This document shows positions 43,151-52,253 of a stretch of DNA of 64,000 nt, one piece after another (position 1 is the stretch's first letter; the number at the start of each line of letters is the position of its first letter). Source of the DNA: Actinokineospora auranticolor (GTDB lineage Bacteria > Actinomycetota > Actinomycetes > Mycobacteriales > Pseudonocardiaceae); assembly GCF_002934265.1 (NCBI RefSeq), contig NZ_PTIX01000004.1:434001-498000 (forward strand). The letters are read 5' to 3'. The notes under the pieces were generated by a model. That model was not told the origin of the DNA and made no database searches. It saw only the letters and a program-made list of their open reading frames with translations. The translations under genes were made by a program, and so were the position numbers.

Positions 43151-44236
43151 GTGACCGCCAACACAGTCGTGGGCGTCCCCAAGGAATCGGCCGCGGGCGA
43201 GCGGCGGGTCGCGCTCGTGCCGAAAGTGGTCGAGCGGCTGCGCGCCCGCAACCTCTCCGTGGTCGTCGAGCCCGGTGCCGGGCTCGCGGCGCTCATCCCC
43301 GACGACGCCTACGTCCACTCCGGAGCCACGCTCGGCGACCCCTGGGCCGCCGACGTCGTGGTCAAAGTGGCCCCACCGAACGAAACCGAGGTCGGCGCGC
43401 TGCGCGCCGGGTCCGTCCTCATCGGCTTCCTCGCCCCGCTGACCGACCCCGGCAAGGCGAAAGCGTTGCGCGAGCGGGGAGTCACCGCGTTCGCCATGGA
43501 GTCCATCCCGCGCATCTCCCGCGCGCAATCGATGGACGCCCTGTCCTCGCAGGCCAACGTCGCGGGCTACCGCGCGGCCATGCTCGCCGCCGAGCACCTC
43601 ACCCGGTTCTTCCCGATGCTGACCACCGCCGCGGGCACCGTGCCGCCCGCCAAGGTGCTCGTGCTCGGCGTCGGCGTGGCCGGGCTGCAGGCGCTGGCCA
43701 CCGCGCGCAGGCTCGGCGCGCACACCACCGGCTACGACGTGCGGCCCGAGGTCGCCGACCAGGTCCGCTCGGTCGGCGCGCAGTGGCTGGACCTGGGCAT
43801 CGAGGCGGCGGGCAGCGGCGGCTACGCCCGCGCGCTCACCGACGCCGAGCGCGAGGAGCAGCAGCGCCAGCTCGGCAAGGCCATCACCGGGTTCGACGCG
43901 GTGATCACCACCGCGCAGGTCCCCGGCCGCACCGCGCCGACCCTGGTCACCGCCGAGGCCGTCGAGGGCATGCGGGCGGGCAGCGTGGTGGTCGACCTGG
44001 CGGGTGAGTCCGGCGGCAACTGCGAGCTGACCGAGCCCGGCGAGATCGTCGTCGCGCACTCGGTCACCGTCGCGTCCCCGCTGAACCTGCCCGCCACCAT
44101 GCCCGAGCACGCCAGCGAGCTGTACGCGCGCAACGTGCAGGCGCTGCTGGAGCTGCTAGTCGACGCCGACGGCGCGCTGTCGGTCGACTTCACCGACGAG
44201 GTCGTCGCCGGTGCCTGCGTCACGAAGGAGGCGTAG
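43151..44236 (+). CDS. pntAA: NAD(P) transhydrogenase subunit alpha, part 1
   Basis: A 361-residue soluble NAD-binding domain I of proton-translocating transhydrogenase. Marks are VGVPKESAAGERRVALVPKVVERLRAR, AMESIPRISRAQSMDALSSQANVAGYRA, and the Rossmann motif KVLVLGVGVAGLQALATARRLGA with RPEVADQVRSVGAQWLDL. The enzyme exchanges hydride between NADH and NADP at the expense of the proton gradient. GTG 43151 directly follows GTACAACTGTAC (43138-43149), so the mRNA may be nearly leaderless. First gene of the three-gene operon. Confidence 0.95.
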   Translation: MTANTVVGVPKESAAGERRVALVPKVVERLRARNLSVVVEPGAGLAALIPDDAYVHSGATLGDPWAADVVVKVAPPNETEVGALRAGSVLIGFLAPLTDPGKAKALRERGVTAFAMESIPRISRAQSMDALSSQANVAGYRAAMLAAEHLTRFFPMLTTAAGTVPPAKVLVLGVGVAGLQALATARRLGAHTTGYDVRPEVADQVRSVGAQWLDLGIEAAGSGGYARALTDAEREEQQRQLGKAITGFDAVITTAQVPGRTAPTLVTAEAVEGMRAGSVVVDLAGESGGNCELTEPGEIVVAHSVTVASPLNLPATMPEHASELYARNVQALLELLVDADGALSVDFTDEVVAGACVTKEA

Positions 44237-44536
44237 ATGCTGGTCGAGAACCTGGCCGTGCTCGTGCTCGCGGGCTTCGTCGGCTTCGCGGTGATCTCCA
44301 AGGTGCCCAACACCTTGCACACACCGCTGATGTCGGGCACCAACGCCATCCACGGCATCGTGCTGCTCGGCGGACTCATCGTCGCGGGCCTGGGCGCCGA
44401 GGGCGTGCTGGACAAGGTCCTGCTGGTCATCGCCATCGCCTTCGGCACGATCAACGTCATCGGCGGGTTCCTGGTCACCGACCGGATGCTGGGCATGTTC
44501 AAGAACGGGCCCAAGCGGGACGGGAGCGCGAAGTGA
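44237..44536 (+). CDS. pntAB: NAD(P) transhydrogenase subunit alpha, part 2 (membrane)
   Basis: A 99-residue protein with three transmembrane helices (LAVLVLAGFVGFAVISKVP, IHGIVLLGGLIVAGLG, VLLVIAIAFGTINVIGGFLVTDRML). It forms the short membrane part of the alpha subunit in organisms with split alpha. It begins immediately after the pntAA stop and overlaps pntB by four bases. MFKNGPKR near the C-terminus is typical. Confidence 0.94.
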   Translation: MLVENLAVLVLAGFVGFAVISKVPNTLHTPLMSGTNAIHGIVLLGGLIVAGLGAEGVLDKVLLVIAIAFGTINVIGGFLVTDRMLGMFKNGPKRDGSAK

Positions 44537-45921
44537 GCCGCGAGACCGGGATCCAGCTCCTCTACATCGTCGCTTTCGCCCTGTTCATCTACGGCCTGAT
44601 GGGCCTGACCGGCCCGCGCACGGCCGTGCGCGGCAACTGGATCGCGGCGGCGGGCATGGGGGTCGCGGTGGTCGCCACGCTGCTGACCCCCGGCCTGGGC
44701 AACTGGTGGCTGATCCTGCTCGGCGTGGCGATCGGCACCGCGGTCGGCGTGCCGTCGGCCCGGCAGGTCAAGATGACCGCCATGCCGCAGATGGTGGCGC
44801 TGTTCAACGGCGTCGGCGGCGGGGCGGTCGCGCTGATCGCCTGGGTCGAGTTCCGGGAGAGCGCCGGGTTCGCGCACGCCCCCGGGCACGTCGCCGTGGC
44901 CAGCCTGTTCTCGGCGGTCGTCGGCTCGGTGTCGTTCTGGGGCTCGCTGGTCGCCTACGGCAAGCTCCAGGAGGTCATCACCGGCCGCCCGGTCGGCATC
45001 GGGAAGCTCCAGCAGCCGCTGAACCTGGTGCTGCTGCTCGTGTCCGCCGCGTGCGCGGGGGTGATCATCGGCGGTGGTGACGCCGAGGTGCTGATCCTGG
45101 GCCTGCTGCTCTCCGCCGCCGCGCTCGGCGTGATGGTCGTGCTGCCCATCGGTGGCGCGGACATGCCCGTGGTGATCTCCCTGCTCAACGCGCTCACCGG
45201 GCTCAGCGCCGCGGCCATGGGCCTGGCCCTGGACAACACCGCGCTGATCGTCGCGGGCATGATCGTCGGCGCGTCCGGCACCATCCTGACCAACCTGATG
45301 GCCAAGGCGATGAACCGCTCCATCCCGGCGATCGTCGCGGGCGGCTTCGGCGGCGGGGGCGGCGCGGGACCCGCGGCGAGCGGGGACCAGACGGTCCGGC
45401 GCACCAGCGCCTCGGACGCGGCCGTGCAGATGGCCTACGCCAACCAGGTCATCATCGTCCCCGGCTACGGCATGGCGGTGGCCCAAGCCCAGCACGCGGT
45501 GCGGGAGCTGGCGGACATGCTGGAGGCGCGCGGCGTCGAGGTCTACTACGCCATCCACCCGGTCGCGGGCCGGATGCCCGGCCACATGAACGTGCTGCTG
45601 GCCGAGGCGGACGTGCCCTACGAGCGGCTCAAGGAGATGGAGGACATCAACCGCGAGTTCAGCCGCACCGACGTGGCCGTGGTCATCGGCGCCAACGACG
45701 TCACCAACCCGGCGGCGCGCACCGACCCGTCCTCGCCGATCTACGGCATGCCGATCCTCAACGTCGACGAGAGCCGGTCGGTGATCGTGCTCAAGCGCGG
45801 CATGGCGCCCGGGTTCGCCGGGGTCGACAACGCGCTGTACTTCGACGCCAAGACCAGCATGCTCTTCGGCGACGCCAAGTCCTCCGTCGCCGAGGTCACC
45901 GAGGAACTCAAAGCCCTCTGA
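44533..45921 (+). CDS. pntB: NAD(P) transhydrogenase subunit beta
   Basis: A 462-residue subunit. About nine membrane helices occupy the first 270 residues, including MTAMPQMVALFNGVGGGAVALIA and GADMPVVISLLNALTGLSAAAMGLAL. The NADP-binding domain III follows (VIIVPGYGMAVAQAQHAVRELADML, GRMPGHMNVLLAEADVPYERL, VVIGANDVTNPAAR, VIVLKRGMAPGFAGVDNALYF). It starts within the end of pntAB (ATGA-type overlap), so the three genes are translationally coupled. Confidence 0.96.
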   Translation: MSRETGIQLLYIVAFALFIYGLMGLTGPRTAVRGNWIAAAGMGVAVVATLLTPGLGNWWLILLGVAIGTAVGVPSARQVKMTAMPQMVALFNGVGGGAVALIAWVEFRESAGFAHAPGHVAVASLFSAVVGSVSFWGSLVAYGKLQEVITGRPVGIGKLQQPLNLVLLLVSAACAGVIIGGGDAEVLILGLLLSAAALGVMVVLPIGGADMPVVISLLNALTGLSAAAMGLALDNTALIVAGMIVGASGTILTNLMAKAMNRSIPAIVAGGFGGGGGAGPAASGDQTVRRTSASDAAVQMAYANQVIIVPGYGMAVAQAQHAVRELADMLEARGVEVYYAIHPVAGRMPGHMNVLLAEADVPYERLKEMEDINREFSRTDVAVVIGANDVTNPAARTDPSSPIYGMPILNVDESRSVIVLKRGMAPGFAGVDNALYFDAKTSMLFGDAKSSVAEVTEELKAL

Positions 45922-45982
45922 CCCGCGTCGGCGGTCTCTGCCATGCTTTCCCCCATCCGGTCGAGCGGTGGGAGGACCAGCA

Positions 45983-46393
45983 ATGCAGTGGACCCTGGAA
46001 GTCGTCGTGGTGCCGGTCAGCGACGTGGACGTCGCCAAGGAGTTCTACGCCGAGAAGGTCGGTTTCGTCCTCGACCACGACACCTCGTTCGGGGACAACC
46101 GGTTCGTGCAGCTCACCCCGCCCGGGTCGGGCTGCTCGATCGTGCTCGGCCCGAAGCTGGAGAAGGTCGCGCCGGGTGAGCTCGGCGGCGTGCAGCTCGT
46201 CGTCAACGACCTGTGGGCCGCGCACGCGGAGCTGTCCGCGCGGGGCGTGCAGGTCAGCGAGGTCCAGTTCGCCTCGCCGCAGGGGTTCCGGGCCGCCACC
46301 GAGGAGGACGACCTCAACAACGCCGGGTTCCTCTTCTTCGCCGACCCGGACGGCAACAGCTGGACGGTCCAGCAGATCACCGCTCGCGCGTGA
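45983..46393 (+). CDS. VOC family protein (glyoxalase-like)
   Basis: A 136-residue protein with two beta-alpha-beta-beta-beta units: EVVVVPVSDVDVAKEFYAEKVGFVLDHDTSFG and GVQLVVNDLWAAHAELSARGVQVSEVQ, ending FLFFADPDGNSWTVQQI, the classic VOC end. GGAGG upstream supports ATG 45983. Possible role in resistance or ring cleavage; substrate unknown. Its stop overlaps the GTG of the next gene (GTGA). Confidence 0.9.
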   Translation: MQWTLEVVVVPVSDVDVAKEFYAEKVGFVLDHDTSFGDNRFVQLTPPGSGCSIVLGPKLEKVAPGELGGVQLVVNDLWAAHAELSARGVQVSEVQFASPQGFRAATEEDDLNNAGFLFFADPDGNSWTVQQITARA

Positions 46394-46881
46394 GACCCCT
46401 CTACCGGCACCCCGTCGAGCGGGTGGGACTGCTGTGGACGGCGGTCGCCTGCGCGCTCGGCGCGGGACTCGGGGTGGCGTTGTGGTCGCCGGGCTCCGGG
46501 CTCGACAAGACCGCGCTGCTGCTGGCGGCGGGTGTCACCGCCGTGGCCACGGGCTACCAGGCGCTGTTCCCGTACTGCTTCGTGCGCGACGGCCGGGTCG
46601 GCGTCCGCACCGTGCGCGGGCTGCGCACGGTGGCGGTCGCCGAGGTCACCGGGGTCCAGCGGCGGGACGCGCGGGCGCCGTTGGGCCGGGCCGTCTACCG
46701 CTACCCGGCACTGACCGTCGGTGGCCGCACGATCCCGTTGGACCGGGCCCACTACCGGCCGGGAACGCGGCGGGAACAGCGGATCGAACAGTTCCTGCGG
46801 GCCATCGAACCCGTCGCCCTTGCCGCCGGAGAGGCCACCGGATCGATTACCGGGGCGACCGCCGGGATGATCACCGACTGA
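46390..46881 (+). CDS. PH-domain-like membrane protein
   Basis: A 163-residue protein with two N-terminal transmembrane segments (VGLLWTAVACALGAGLGVALW and TALLLAAGVTAVATGYQALF) followed by a small beta domain (GRVGVRTVRGLRTVAVAEVTGVQRRDA, YPALTVGGRTIPLDRAHYRPG) like the bacterial PH-domain (DUF304-like) family. Overlaps the VOC gene by four bases, hence cotranscribed. Function unknown. Confidence 0.75.
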   Translation: MRPLYRHPVERVGLLWTAVACALGAGLGVALWSPGSGLDKTALLLAAGVTAVATGYQALFPYCFVRDGRVGVRTVRGLRTVAVAEVTGVQRRDARAPLGRAVYRYPALTVGGRTIPLDRAHYRPGTRREQRIEQFLRAIEPVALAAGEATGSITGATAGMITD

Positions 46882-47252
46882 GCCGCCGGTATTCGCTCTT
46901 CCGCTTGTCGCCAGCGGGAAAACCGGCCGCGCGCGGCCGTGGTTTGCCCGGCGCGGCGCGGCGGATTCCAGGGAAACACCTAGACCGGACGAGCACGCGA
47001 AAACGGTTCGGAAGAAGGGGCACGAGTGCCCGGAGTGGACCGTCGACCCCGCGGTGGTGGACGTCCTCGGTGGATCGCGCGGTGTTCGGGTGACACGGTG
47101 TTCACGCGGGTGTCCAAAGCGAGCCTGACCGGCCGAAGTGGTCCGTGGTCCGCTATGGCCCGCGTTTTCCCCCGCCCGCCGGCCTGGACCCCCGACTGGT
47201 TCCAGGCGCGACACGCGGTGCCCGGCCCGCGCGGCCGGGAAAAGCGGCGGGA
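46882..47252. other. Intergenic region between convergent genes
   Basis: About 370 bp without a supportable gene. It contains a 16-bp perfect palindrome CGGCCGCGCGCGGCCG at 46924-46939, which may help terminate the VOC/PH-protein transcript. Nothing else recognised. Confidence 0.5.
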
Positions 47253-47591
47253 TCAGCCGCCGTGCGCCTCTTGGAACTTCATCACCAGCGCGGCCGGGAT
47301 GCGGCCGCGCTCGGCGACCGTCTCACCCTGGCTGCGGGCCCATTCGCGGATGGCCTGGTTGTCCTGCCGGTCGGTGCCGAAGCGGCGGACGACGAGGCCG
47401 TTCTTCGCTTTCCGGCTACCGGTGCGCCGGGCGTGCCCGACGAACTCCGCGAGCGAATCCCGCAGTCGCGTCGCGTTCTCTCTCGACAGGTCGATCAGGA
47501 AGTCCACCCCGTCGATGGCGAAGGCGACGGTCTCGTCGGCTTGGCCGCCGTCGAGGTCGTCGACAAGCTCCACCACGGTCTTCTGCGCCAC
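47253..47591 (-). CDS. lsr2: Lsr2 family nucleoid-associated protein
   Basis: A 112-residue H-NS-like xenogeneic silencer. The N-terminal dimerisation region is VVELVDDLDGGQADETVAFAIDGVDFLIDLSRENATRLRDSL. The DNA-binding C-terminus has the AT-hook-like RGR at residues 95-97 (ERGRIPAALVMKFQEA) preceded by IREWARSQG. It binds AT-rich, often acquired DNA and represses it. GGAGG upstream fixes GTG 47591. It stands alone. Confidence 0.95.
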   Translation of the reverse strand: MAQKTVVELVDDLDGGQADETVAFAIDGVDFLIDLSRENATRLRDSLAEFVGHARRTGSRKAKNGLVVRRFGTDRQDNQAIREWARSQGETVAERGRIPAALVMKFQEAHGG

Positions 47592-48011
47592 GGTTTCCTC
47601 CGTGTGATGAGAGTTCGTTTCCTGCACGGGGCCGACACCTTTAGCGAGGGTCCCGGTCACGGCCCGGTATTGGCGAACCGATCACCGCCGAACTGTATCG
47701 CCCGACCCGGCCCGAGAACCACCCAGGAGGTCCAAGAGGCGGTCTCTCGGAATAGTAGTACCCCATCGGGCGTTACCGGTCCACTAGCGGGAATGCGACG
47801 TGTCCGATTCGGCTGGTCTGGTGCGGCCCTTGGCCCCTGTCTCTTCGCCGCCATCGTCGGCGCTGGTCATCCCAAATGGCGGCGCAATATCACCCGTGGG
47901 ATCACGGGTATTTGCCCCCCAGGCAACATGAGGATCGGTCAGTCATTTCCGAGCCGCGCCGAGAAGGCCGGACGGGTGAAACCCTGCCTTCTCGTGGTTA
48001 GAGTTCGCCGC
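47592..48011. other. AT-richer divergent intergenic region between lsr2 and the desulfhydrase gene
   Basis: About 420 bp, less GC-rich than the neighbours. It contains ACCCGTG-GGAT-CACGGGT (47892-47909), a seven-base-arm palindrome that may be an operator. No gene is supported. The A/T content upstream of lsr2 fits Lsr2 autoregulation, but that is inference. Confidence 0.5.
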
Positions 48012-49022
48012 GTGGCCATCGACCTGACACCGTTCCCGCGCGCCACCCTCGGCCATTGGCCGACGCCGCTGCGGGCCTGCCCGCGGCTCGGCGCCGCGCT
48101 CGGTGGCGGCCCCGGCCCGCTGGTCAAGCGCGACGACGTCGGCGCGCTCGGCGTCGGGGGCAACAAGCTGCGCAAACTGGAGTTCCTGCTGGGTGCCGCG
48201 GTGGCCGACGGGGTCACCCGGGTGATCACCTTCGGCGCGCTGCAGACCAACCACGGCAGGCTCACCGCGGCCGCGTGCGCGAGCCTCGGGCTGCGCTGCG
48301 ACCTCGTCCTCACCCGCGACGTCCCGCGCACGGGTGAGGCGTACGAGCGGTCCGGCAACATGGCGCTGCACCGGCTCTACGGCGCCACCGTGCACGTCTG
48401 CGCGGAGGCCGAGGTCGCCGGGGTGGTCGCGGCGCTGACCGCCGAGGCCGGTGGGGTCGCGGTTCTGCCTGTCGGTGGGTCCAACGCGGTTGGGGTGCTG
48501 GGTTACGTGGCCGCCACCGCCGAGCTGTTCGCCCAGCTCGACGCGGAGGGGATCGAACCCGACCGGATCGTCGTCCCGGTCGGCAGCGCGGGCACCGCGG
48601 CGGGCGTCGTGGCCGGTGTCGCCCTGCTCGGCCGCACCACCCGCGTCGACGGCGCCTGCGTGTCGCGCACCGCCGCCGAGTCGCTGGCCACCATCCGCCG
48701 GTTGGCGGGGGAGGCGGCGGCGCTGCTCGGCCAGGAGATCGACCTGGCCCACGCGCACGCCGACGACCGCGCGGTCGGCCCCGGCTACGGCATCCCGACC
48801 GACGCGATGTGGGAGGCGCTGGGCCTGTTCGCGCGGACCGAGGGGATCACCCTCGACCCGGTGTACACGGGCAAGGCGGCGGCGTACCTGGTCGACGCCA
48901 CCCGGTCGGGGGAGATCGGGCGTGAGGAGACCGTGGTCTTCCTGCACACGGGCGGGCTGCCGGGATTGTTCGCGTACGCGCCGGACCTGGAGGGCAGCCC
49001 GGCCTTCAGCTCGCCTGCCTGA
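48012..49022 (+). CDS. dcyD: D-cysteine desulfhydrase/ACC deaminase family PLP enzyme
   Basis: A 336-residue fold-type II PLP enzyme. The PLP Lys is Lys52 in GVGGNKLRKLEFLLG. Other marks are ITFGALQTNHGRLTAAACASLGL, LPVGGSNAVGVLGYVAA and VVPVGSAGTAAGVVAGVALLG, with the glycine-rich phosphate loop. It would release sulfide, ammonia and pyruvate from D-cysteine or deaminate 1-aminocyclopropane-1-carboxylate; specificity cannot be separated by eye. GTG 48012 gives the usual N-terminus. Single gene. Confidence 0.88.
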   Translation: MAIDLTPFPRATLGHWPTPLRACPRLGAALGGGPGPLVKRDDVGALGVGGNKLRKLEFLLGAAVADGVTRVITFGALQTNHGRLTAAACASLGLRCDLVLTRDVPRTGEAYERSGNMALHRLYGATVHVCAEAEVAGVVAALTAEAGGVAVLPVGGSNAVGVLGYVAATAELFAQLDAEGIEPDRIVVPVGSAGTAAGVVAGVALLGRTTRVDGACVSRTAAESLATIRRLAGEAAALLGQEIDLAHAHADDRAVGPGYGIPTDAMWEALGLFARTEGITLDPVYTGKAAAYLVDATRSGEIGREETVVFLHTGGLPGLFAYAPDLEGSPAFSSPA

Positions 49023-49339
49023 GTCCGGCAGCCGTTCGGGGTCGGTTCGGTCGCCTGCGGAACACCGCGGAGTTGTCCACAGGGCGTTCCCGAGCCCTGC
49101 CGCTCGACCGGTTTCCGCAGGTAGAATGGTAAATAGGGGTTCCCTTCTCGCGGGGGACCCCTCGCGGGTGTTGGGCTGCCGGGCGTTGGGGTGCCGGGAG
49201 TTGGGCGGCTGGCAGGCCAGGGCCAGACGGCTGGGAGGCCGGGCCCGGTAGGGCCGGACGGCAGGGCGGGCGCGGGGCGGCGGGGTAGGTGGGCGCGGGG
49301 GACGGCGGAGATCGGCTGCCGGGCGGGGCCTCGGGTGAG
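49023..49339. other. Intergenic region with dispersed palindrome, copy 3
   Basis: About 320 bp between convergent genes. It has TTGTCCACA at 49073-49081 (DnaA-box-like) and the palindrome at 49135-49162, then G-rich sequence of low complexity (GGGCTGCCGGGCGTTGGG and relatives). No gene supported. Confidence 0.55.
49135..49162 (+). repeat. Dispersed palindrome, copy 3
   Basis: AGGGGTTCCC (49135-49144) pairs with the GGGGACCCCT arm (49153-49162), followed by CTCGCGGGTGTTGG, almost the same as after copy 1. A TTGTCCACA lies 54 bases upstream. Confidence 0.75.
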
Positions 49340-50590
49340 TCAGCCCGCGAGGCTGAGGCGGAGGGCGCGGTCGGCGATGGCGAGCAGGGCCGGGTCGTCC
49401 GGGCGGGACGGCTGGTCCAGCCAGACCGCCTGCACCAGCTTCACGCTGTTGCCCTCCTGATCACTGGCCCGCGCCGCCGCGTCGAAGGTGGGGGGTGGGG
49501 TGGTGGGCCAGGCGACGCCCTCGGCGGACTGGTCGACGACGGCGCCCGTGTCCGGGCGGTCCGCCAGCGCGCGCAGTTCCACGGCCGACGCGCTCCCGGA
49601 GATCCGCACCACGCCGACCAGCACCGCGGCTCGGCGGCCGTTCTCCGTCGCCTCGAACCGGCCGCGCAGGAGTTCGGCGCAGCCGTTGCGTTCCAGCCAG
49701 GTGCGCAGCTGGCCGCTGGTGTGCGTCGCGCAGTCGGTCTGGGTGGCCTCGCCGCGCGGGGTGAACACCAGGCCCTGTTGGGGCGCGGGCGCCGGGGGTG
49801 CGTGCGGGATCGGGGGGCCACCGTCGGCCGCCGCGACGGCCAGGGCCACGCCCGCGACCAGCAGCAACGCCACCAAGACCCCGATCGCGATCGGTAACCG
49901 GCGTCGGGGTGGCGGTGTGGGGGCCGGGCGCGGGGGAGCGCCCGGGACGGGCGGGAGGATCGTGGTGCGCTCGGCGCTCGCCGCCGCGGACATGCCGTCC
50001 GGGAAGCCCTCGGCGACCAGGTCGGCGTCGTCCAGGTCGAGGTCGGCGTGCAGGGCGTGCAGGATCCGGCGCAGCTCGTCGACCGGGCAGGGGCGGCTGT
50101 GCGTGGTCAGCTCGCGGGTCACCGTCAGCAGGGGCGTCGGCGCCGGGTGCAGGATCCGCACCCCGCGCTCCAGGTCGGTGGCGGGTTGGTCGACCCGGCC
50201 GACGTACGGGCCGACGGCCACCACCGTCGACACCGGCAGCGGCCTCGGCTGCGCCCGCCGCACGACGGCCGCCACCGCGGCGGTCGCGGCCAACGCCCCG
50301 TCCCCCGGCGCGCGGTCGCCCACCTGCGGCACCGCCCCGTCGGCCCGCCACGGTTCGCCCAGCGGGGCCGACAACCACACGGCCGGGCGCGGCAGGTCCA
50401 CGCCGAGGACCACCAGCACCCCGCGCGGGGTGATCACGACCGCCTCGACCGGCGAGCCGAACTCCGGCGGTCGCACGCCCAGCAGCGCCACCCCGCCCGC
50501 CACGGCGTCGCCGCGACCCCACGAGGTCAGCGCCGCGCGCAGATCCCGGCCGACACCCGACGTCGGCTCACCGACCCGGACCAAGCGCAC
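49340..50590 (-). CDS. Conserved actinobacterial membrane protein with NERD-like N-terminus
   Basis: A 416-residue protein. The N-terminal 110 residues alternate strands and turns (VEAVVITPRGVLVVLGVDLPRP) in a manner like a degenerate NERD/nuclease-related domain. After a Pro-rich linker (about 225-245) a transmembrane helix follows (LPIAIGVLVALLLVAGVALAVAAA). The outer C-terminal domain has two cysteines (QTDCATHT and RNGCAEL) that could form a disulfide. GAGGAGGAG just before GTG 50590 fixes the start. Function unknown; it probably works at the membrane. Confidence 0.7.
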   Translation of the reverse strand: MRLVRVGEPTSGVGRDLRAALTSWGRGDAVAGGVALLGVRPPEFGSPVEAVVITPRGVLVVLGVDLPRPAVWLSAPLGEPWRADGAVPQVGDRAPGDGALAATAAVAAVVRRAQPRPLPVSTVVAVGPYVGRVDQPATDLERGVRILHPAPTPLLTVTRELTTHSRPCPVDELRRILHALHADLDLDDADLVAEGFPDGMSAAASAERTTILPPVPGAPPRPAPTPPPRRRLPIAIGVLVALLLVAGVALAVAAADGGPPIPHAPPAPAPQQGLVFTPRGEATQTDCATHTSGQLRTWLERNGCAELLRGRFEATENGRRAAVLVGVVRISGSASAVELRALADRPDTGAVVDQSAEGVAWPTTPPPTFDAAARASDQEGNSVKLVQAVWLDQPSRPDDPALLAIADRALRLSLAG

Positions 50591-51037
50591 GCCGACTCCT
50601 CCTCGACCGGCCCCCCGCACGGCAGTTGGTGGGTTTTCCACCACATCCCGCCTGACACGCTAGCGCCAGTGACCCCCGAGCGGGTGGTCGGACGTCGGAA
50701 GGTAGCCACCTGGCGCCAACCGTCACCCCTGGGTGGGTACACCGCTCGGGGATGGGATGAAGATCGCAGGCAACTCGGACGTTGCTCGGACGTCCTAGTG
50801 ATCAACGAGATCGTCGGGTGTGCCGCGCCGACCGCGCCGAAAGCGGCACGCCCGGTGCCGCGCTGTCCGCATTCGGCGCGGAATAGGTGGGGCGTGGGTT
50901 GTTTTCGTGGTTCGTGTGGCCAAAGTGTCCGGAAGCAGGGCACAATGAGCGCCGGGAATACCACGTGTGACGCAGGCACCCGTTGATCGCGCAGGACGTA
51001 GGGGAAGACGATCCTCGTCGAGCAGCGGAGGTCAGCA
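50591..51037. other. Divergent intergenic region, no feature recognised
   Basis: About 450 bp between the NERD-like gene and the DUF3145 gene. It must hold two promoters. I found no repeat, clear operator or RNA gene. The second half (50880-51000) is somewhat richer in A/T. Confidence 0.45.
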
Positions 51038-51541
51038 GTGAGCACCCGTGGAAACACCCAAGGTGTGGTGTACGTCCACTCGTCGCCGGCTGCGGTATGT
51101 CCGCACGTCGAGTGGGCGATTTCCGGCACCCTCGGGGTGCGCGCCGAGTTGCGCTGGACCGCGCAACCCGCCGCCCCCGGCCAGTTGCGCGCCGAGTGCG
51201 CGTGGACCGGCGACGCGGGCACCGGCGGCAAGCTGGCCGCCGCCCTGCGCGCCTGGCCGATGACCCGCTTCGAGGTCACCGAGGAGCCCAGCCCCGGCGT
51301 CGACGGCGAGCGGTTCTGCTACGCGCCCACCCTCGGCCTCTGGCACGCCCGCACCAGCGCCAACGGCGACATCGTGGTGTCCGAGGACCAGCTGCGCGCC
51401 ATCGCGGCGTCCGCGCGCGGCGGCGAGTCCTTCGCGTTCAAGGTCGACGAACTGCTCGGCGCCTCCTGGGACGAGGCGCTGGAGCCGTACCGGCGCGCAG
51501 GCGATGGGGCACCTGTTACCTGGTTGCACCGCGTCGGCTGA
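51038..51541 (+). CDS. DUF3145 domain protein
   Basis: A 167-residue actinobacterial protein. It contains TQGVVYVHSSPAAVCPHVEWAISGTLGV, RAECAWTGDAGTGGKLAAALRAWPMTRFEVTEEPSPGVDGERFCYAPTLGLWHARTSANGDIVVSEDQLR and the C-terminal SFAFKVDELLGASWDEALEPYR. All are hallmarks of DUF3145, a family found beside the fab operon in most actinobacteria, as here. Biochemical role unknown; the context suggests a link with lipid metabolism. Confidence 0.92.
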   Translation: MSTRGNTQGVVYVHSSPAAVCPHVEWAISGTLGVRAELRWTAQPAAPGQLRAECAWTGDAGTGGKLAAALRAWPMTRFEVTEEPSPGVDGERFCYAPTLGLWHARTSANGDIVVSEDQLRAIAASARGGESFAFKVDELLGASWDEALEPYRRAGDGAPVTWLHRVG

Positions 51542-51564
51542 GAACCGTGTGGCACGCTGGCGCC

Positions 51565-52164
51565 GTGCACCCGAGCAGCACCCCCAGACCGGAGCGCCAG
51601 CGCTGGCTGCTGCCGGTCGTGCTCGTCGCCGTGGTGATCTGCGCCGCGGCGGCGATGGTCGCGCGCGAGCTGTACGCCACCGGCAACGCCACCGCGGCCA
51701 CCCCGTCGCCGATCCTGCCGAGCGAGAACGTGATCCCGCCCAGCGCCCGGCCGGGGCCCCGGGACGTGCGCGCCACCCAGGACGCCATCCGGCACCCGCT
51801 CTACGAGACGGTCCGCCAGCTGCTGCAAACCCATTTCGACGCCATCAACGGCAAGAACTACGCGCGTTGGCGAACCACCGTCACCGACGCCCGGGCCAAG
51901 GACATGCCCGAGGACAACTGGCGCTCGGCGTACCGCAGCACCCAGGACGGCACGATTGTCGTCTACCGCATCGAGACCGGTCCGGCGAACAACGCGCGGG
52001 TGCTGCTGTCTTTCGTCAGCCAGCAGGACCCGGCCGACGCGCCGCTGGAATTGCCGGTCGGCTGCATCCGCTGGAACGTGGTGTTCCCGCTGACCGTGGC
52101 CGCGGGCGAGTGGCGCATCGACGCCGGTGCCACCAGCGCCTCTCCCCAGCACGACAGCTGCTGA
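51565..52164 (+). CDS. Membrane-anchored hypothetical protein, SnoaL/NTF2-like outer domain
   Basis: A 199-residue protein. One transmembrane helix lies at about 13-33 (WLLPVVLVAVVICAAAAMVAREL). A Pro-rich spacer and an outer domain follow, with ETVRQLLQTHFDAINGKNYARWRTTVTDARAKDMPEDNWRSAY, ending in ITAGEWRIDAG-like strands. The pattern resembles extracytoplasmic NTF2-like proteins. Start is GTG 51565, or GTG 51547 with six extra residues. Convergent with fabF. Confidence 0.72.
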   Translation: MHPSSTPRPERQRWLLPVVLVAVVICAAAAMVARELYATGNATAATPSPILPSENVIPPSARPGPRDVRATQDAIRHPLYETVRQLLQTHFDAINGKNYARWRTTVTDARAKDMPEDNWRSAYRSTQDGTIVVYRIETGPANNARVLLSFVSQQDPADAPLELPVGCIRWNVVFPLTVAAGEWRIDAGATSASPQHDSC

Positions 52165-52195
52165 TTCCCCGGCCCATCACGACCGGGTGACGGAG

Positions 52196-52229
52196 AAGCG
52201 GGGCGGGCCGACTCGGCCGCGCCCCGCTT
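52196..52229. terminator. Bidirectional terminator between 52164 and fabF
   Basis: AAGCGGGGCG (52196-52205) pairs with CGCCCCGCTT (52220-52229), with inner GGCCG/CGGCC pairing and loop ACT. It is followed by TT on the plus strand and TTCT on the minus strand. It lies between convergent genes. Confidence 0.8.
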
Positions 52230-52253
52230 TCCACGAACCACCCCCGGCTCCGC

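Noticed and set aside
43822-46038. A 738-residue minus-strand open frame across the pnt operon
   Set aside because: His/Arg/Asp-rich low-complexity shadow; the three transhydrogenase subunits are unambiguous on the plus strand.
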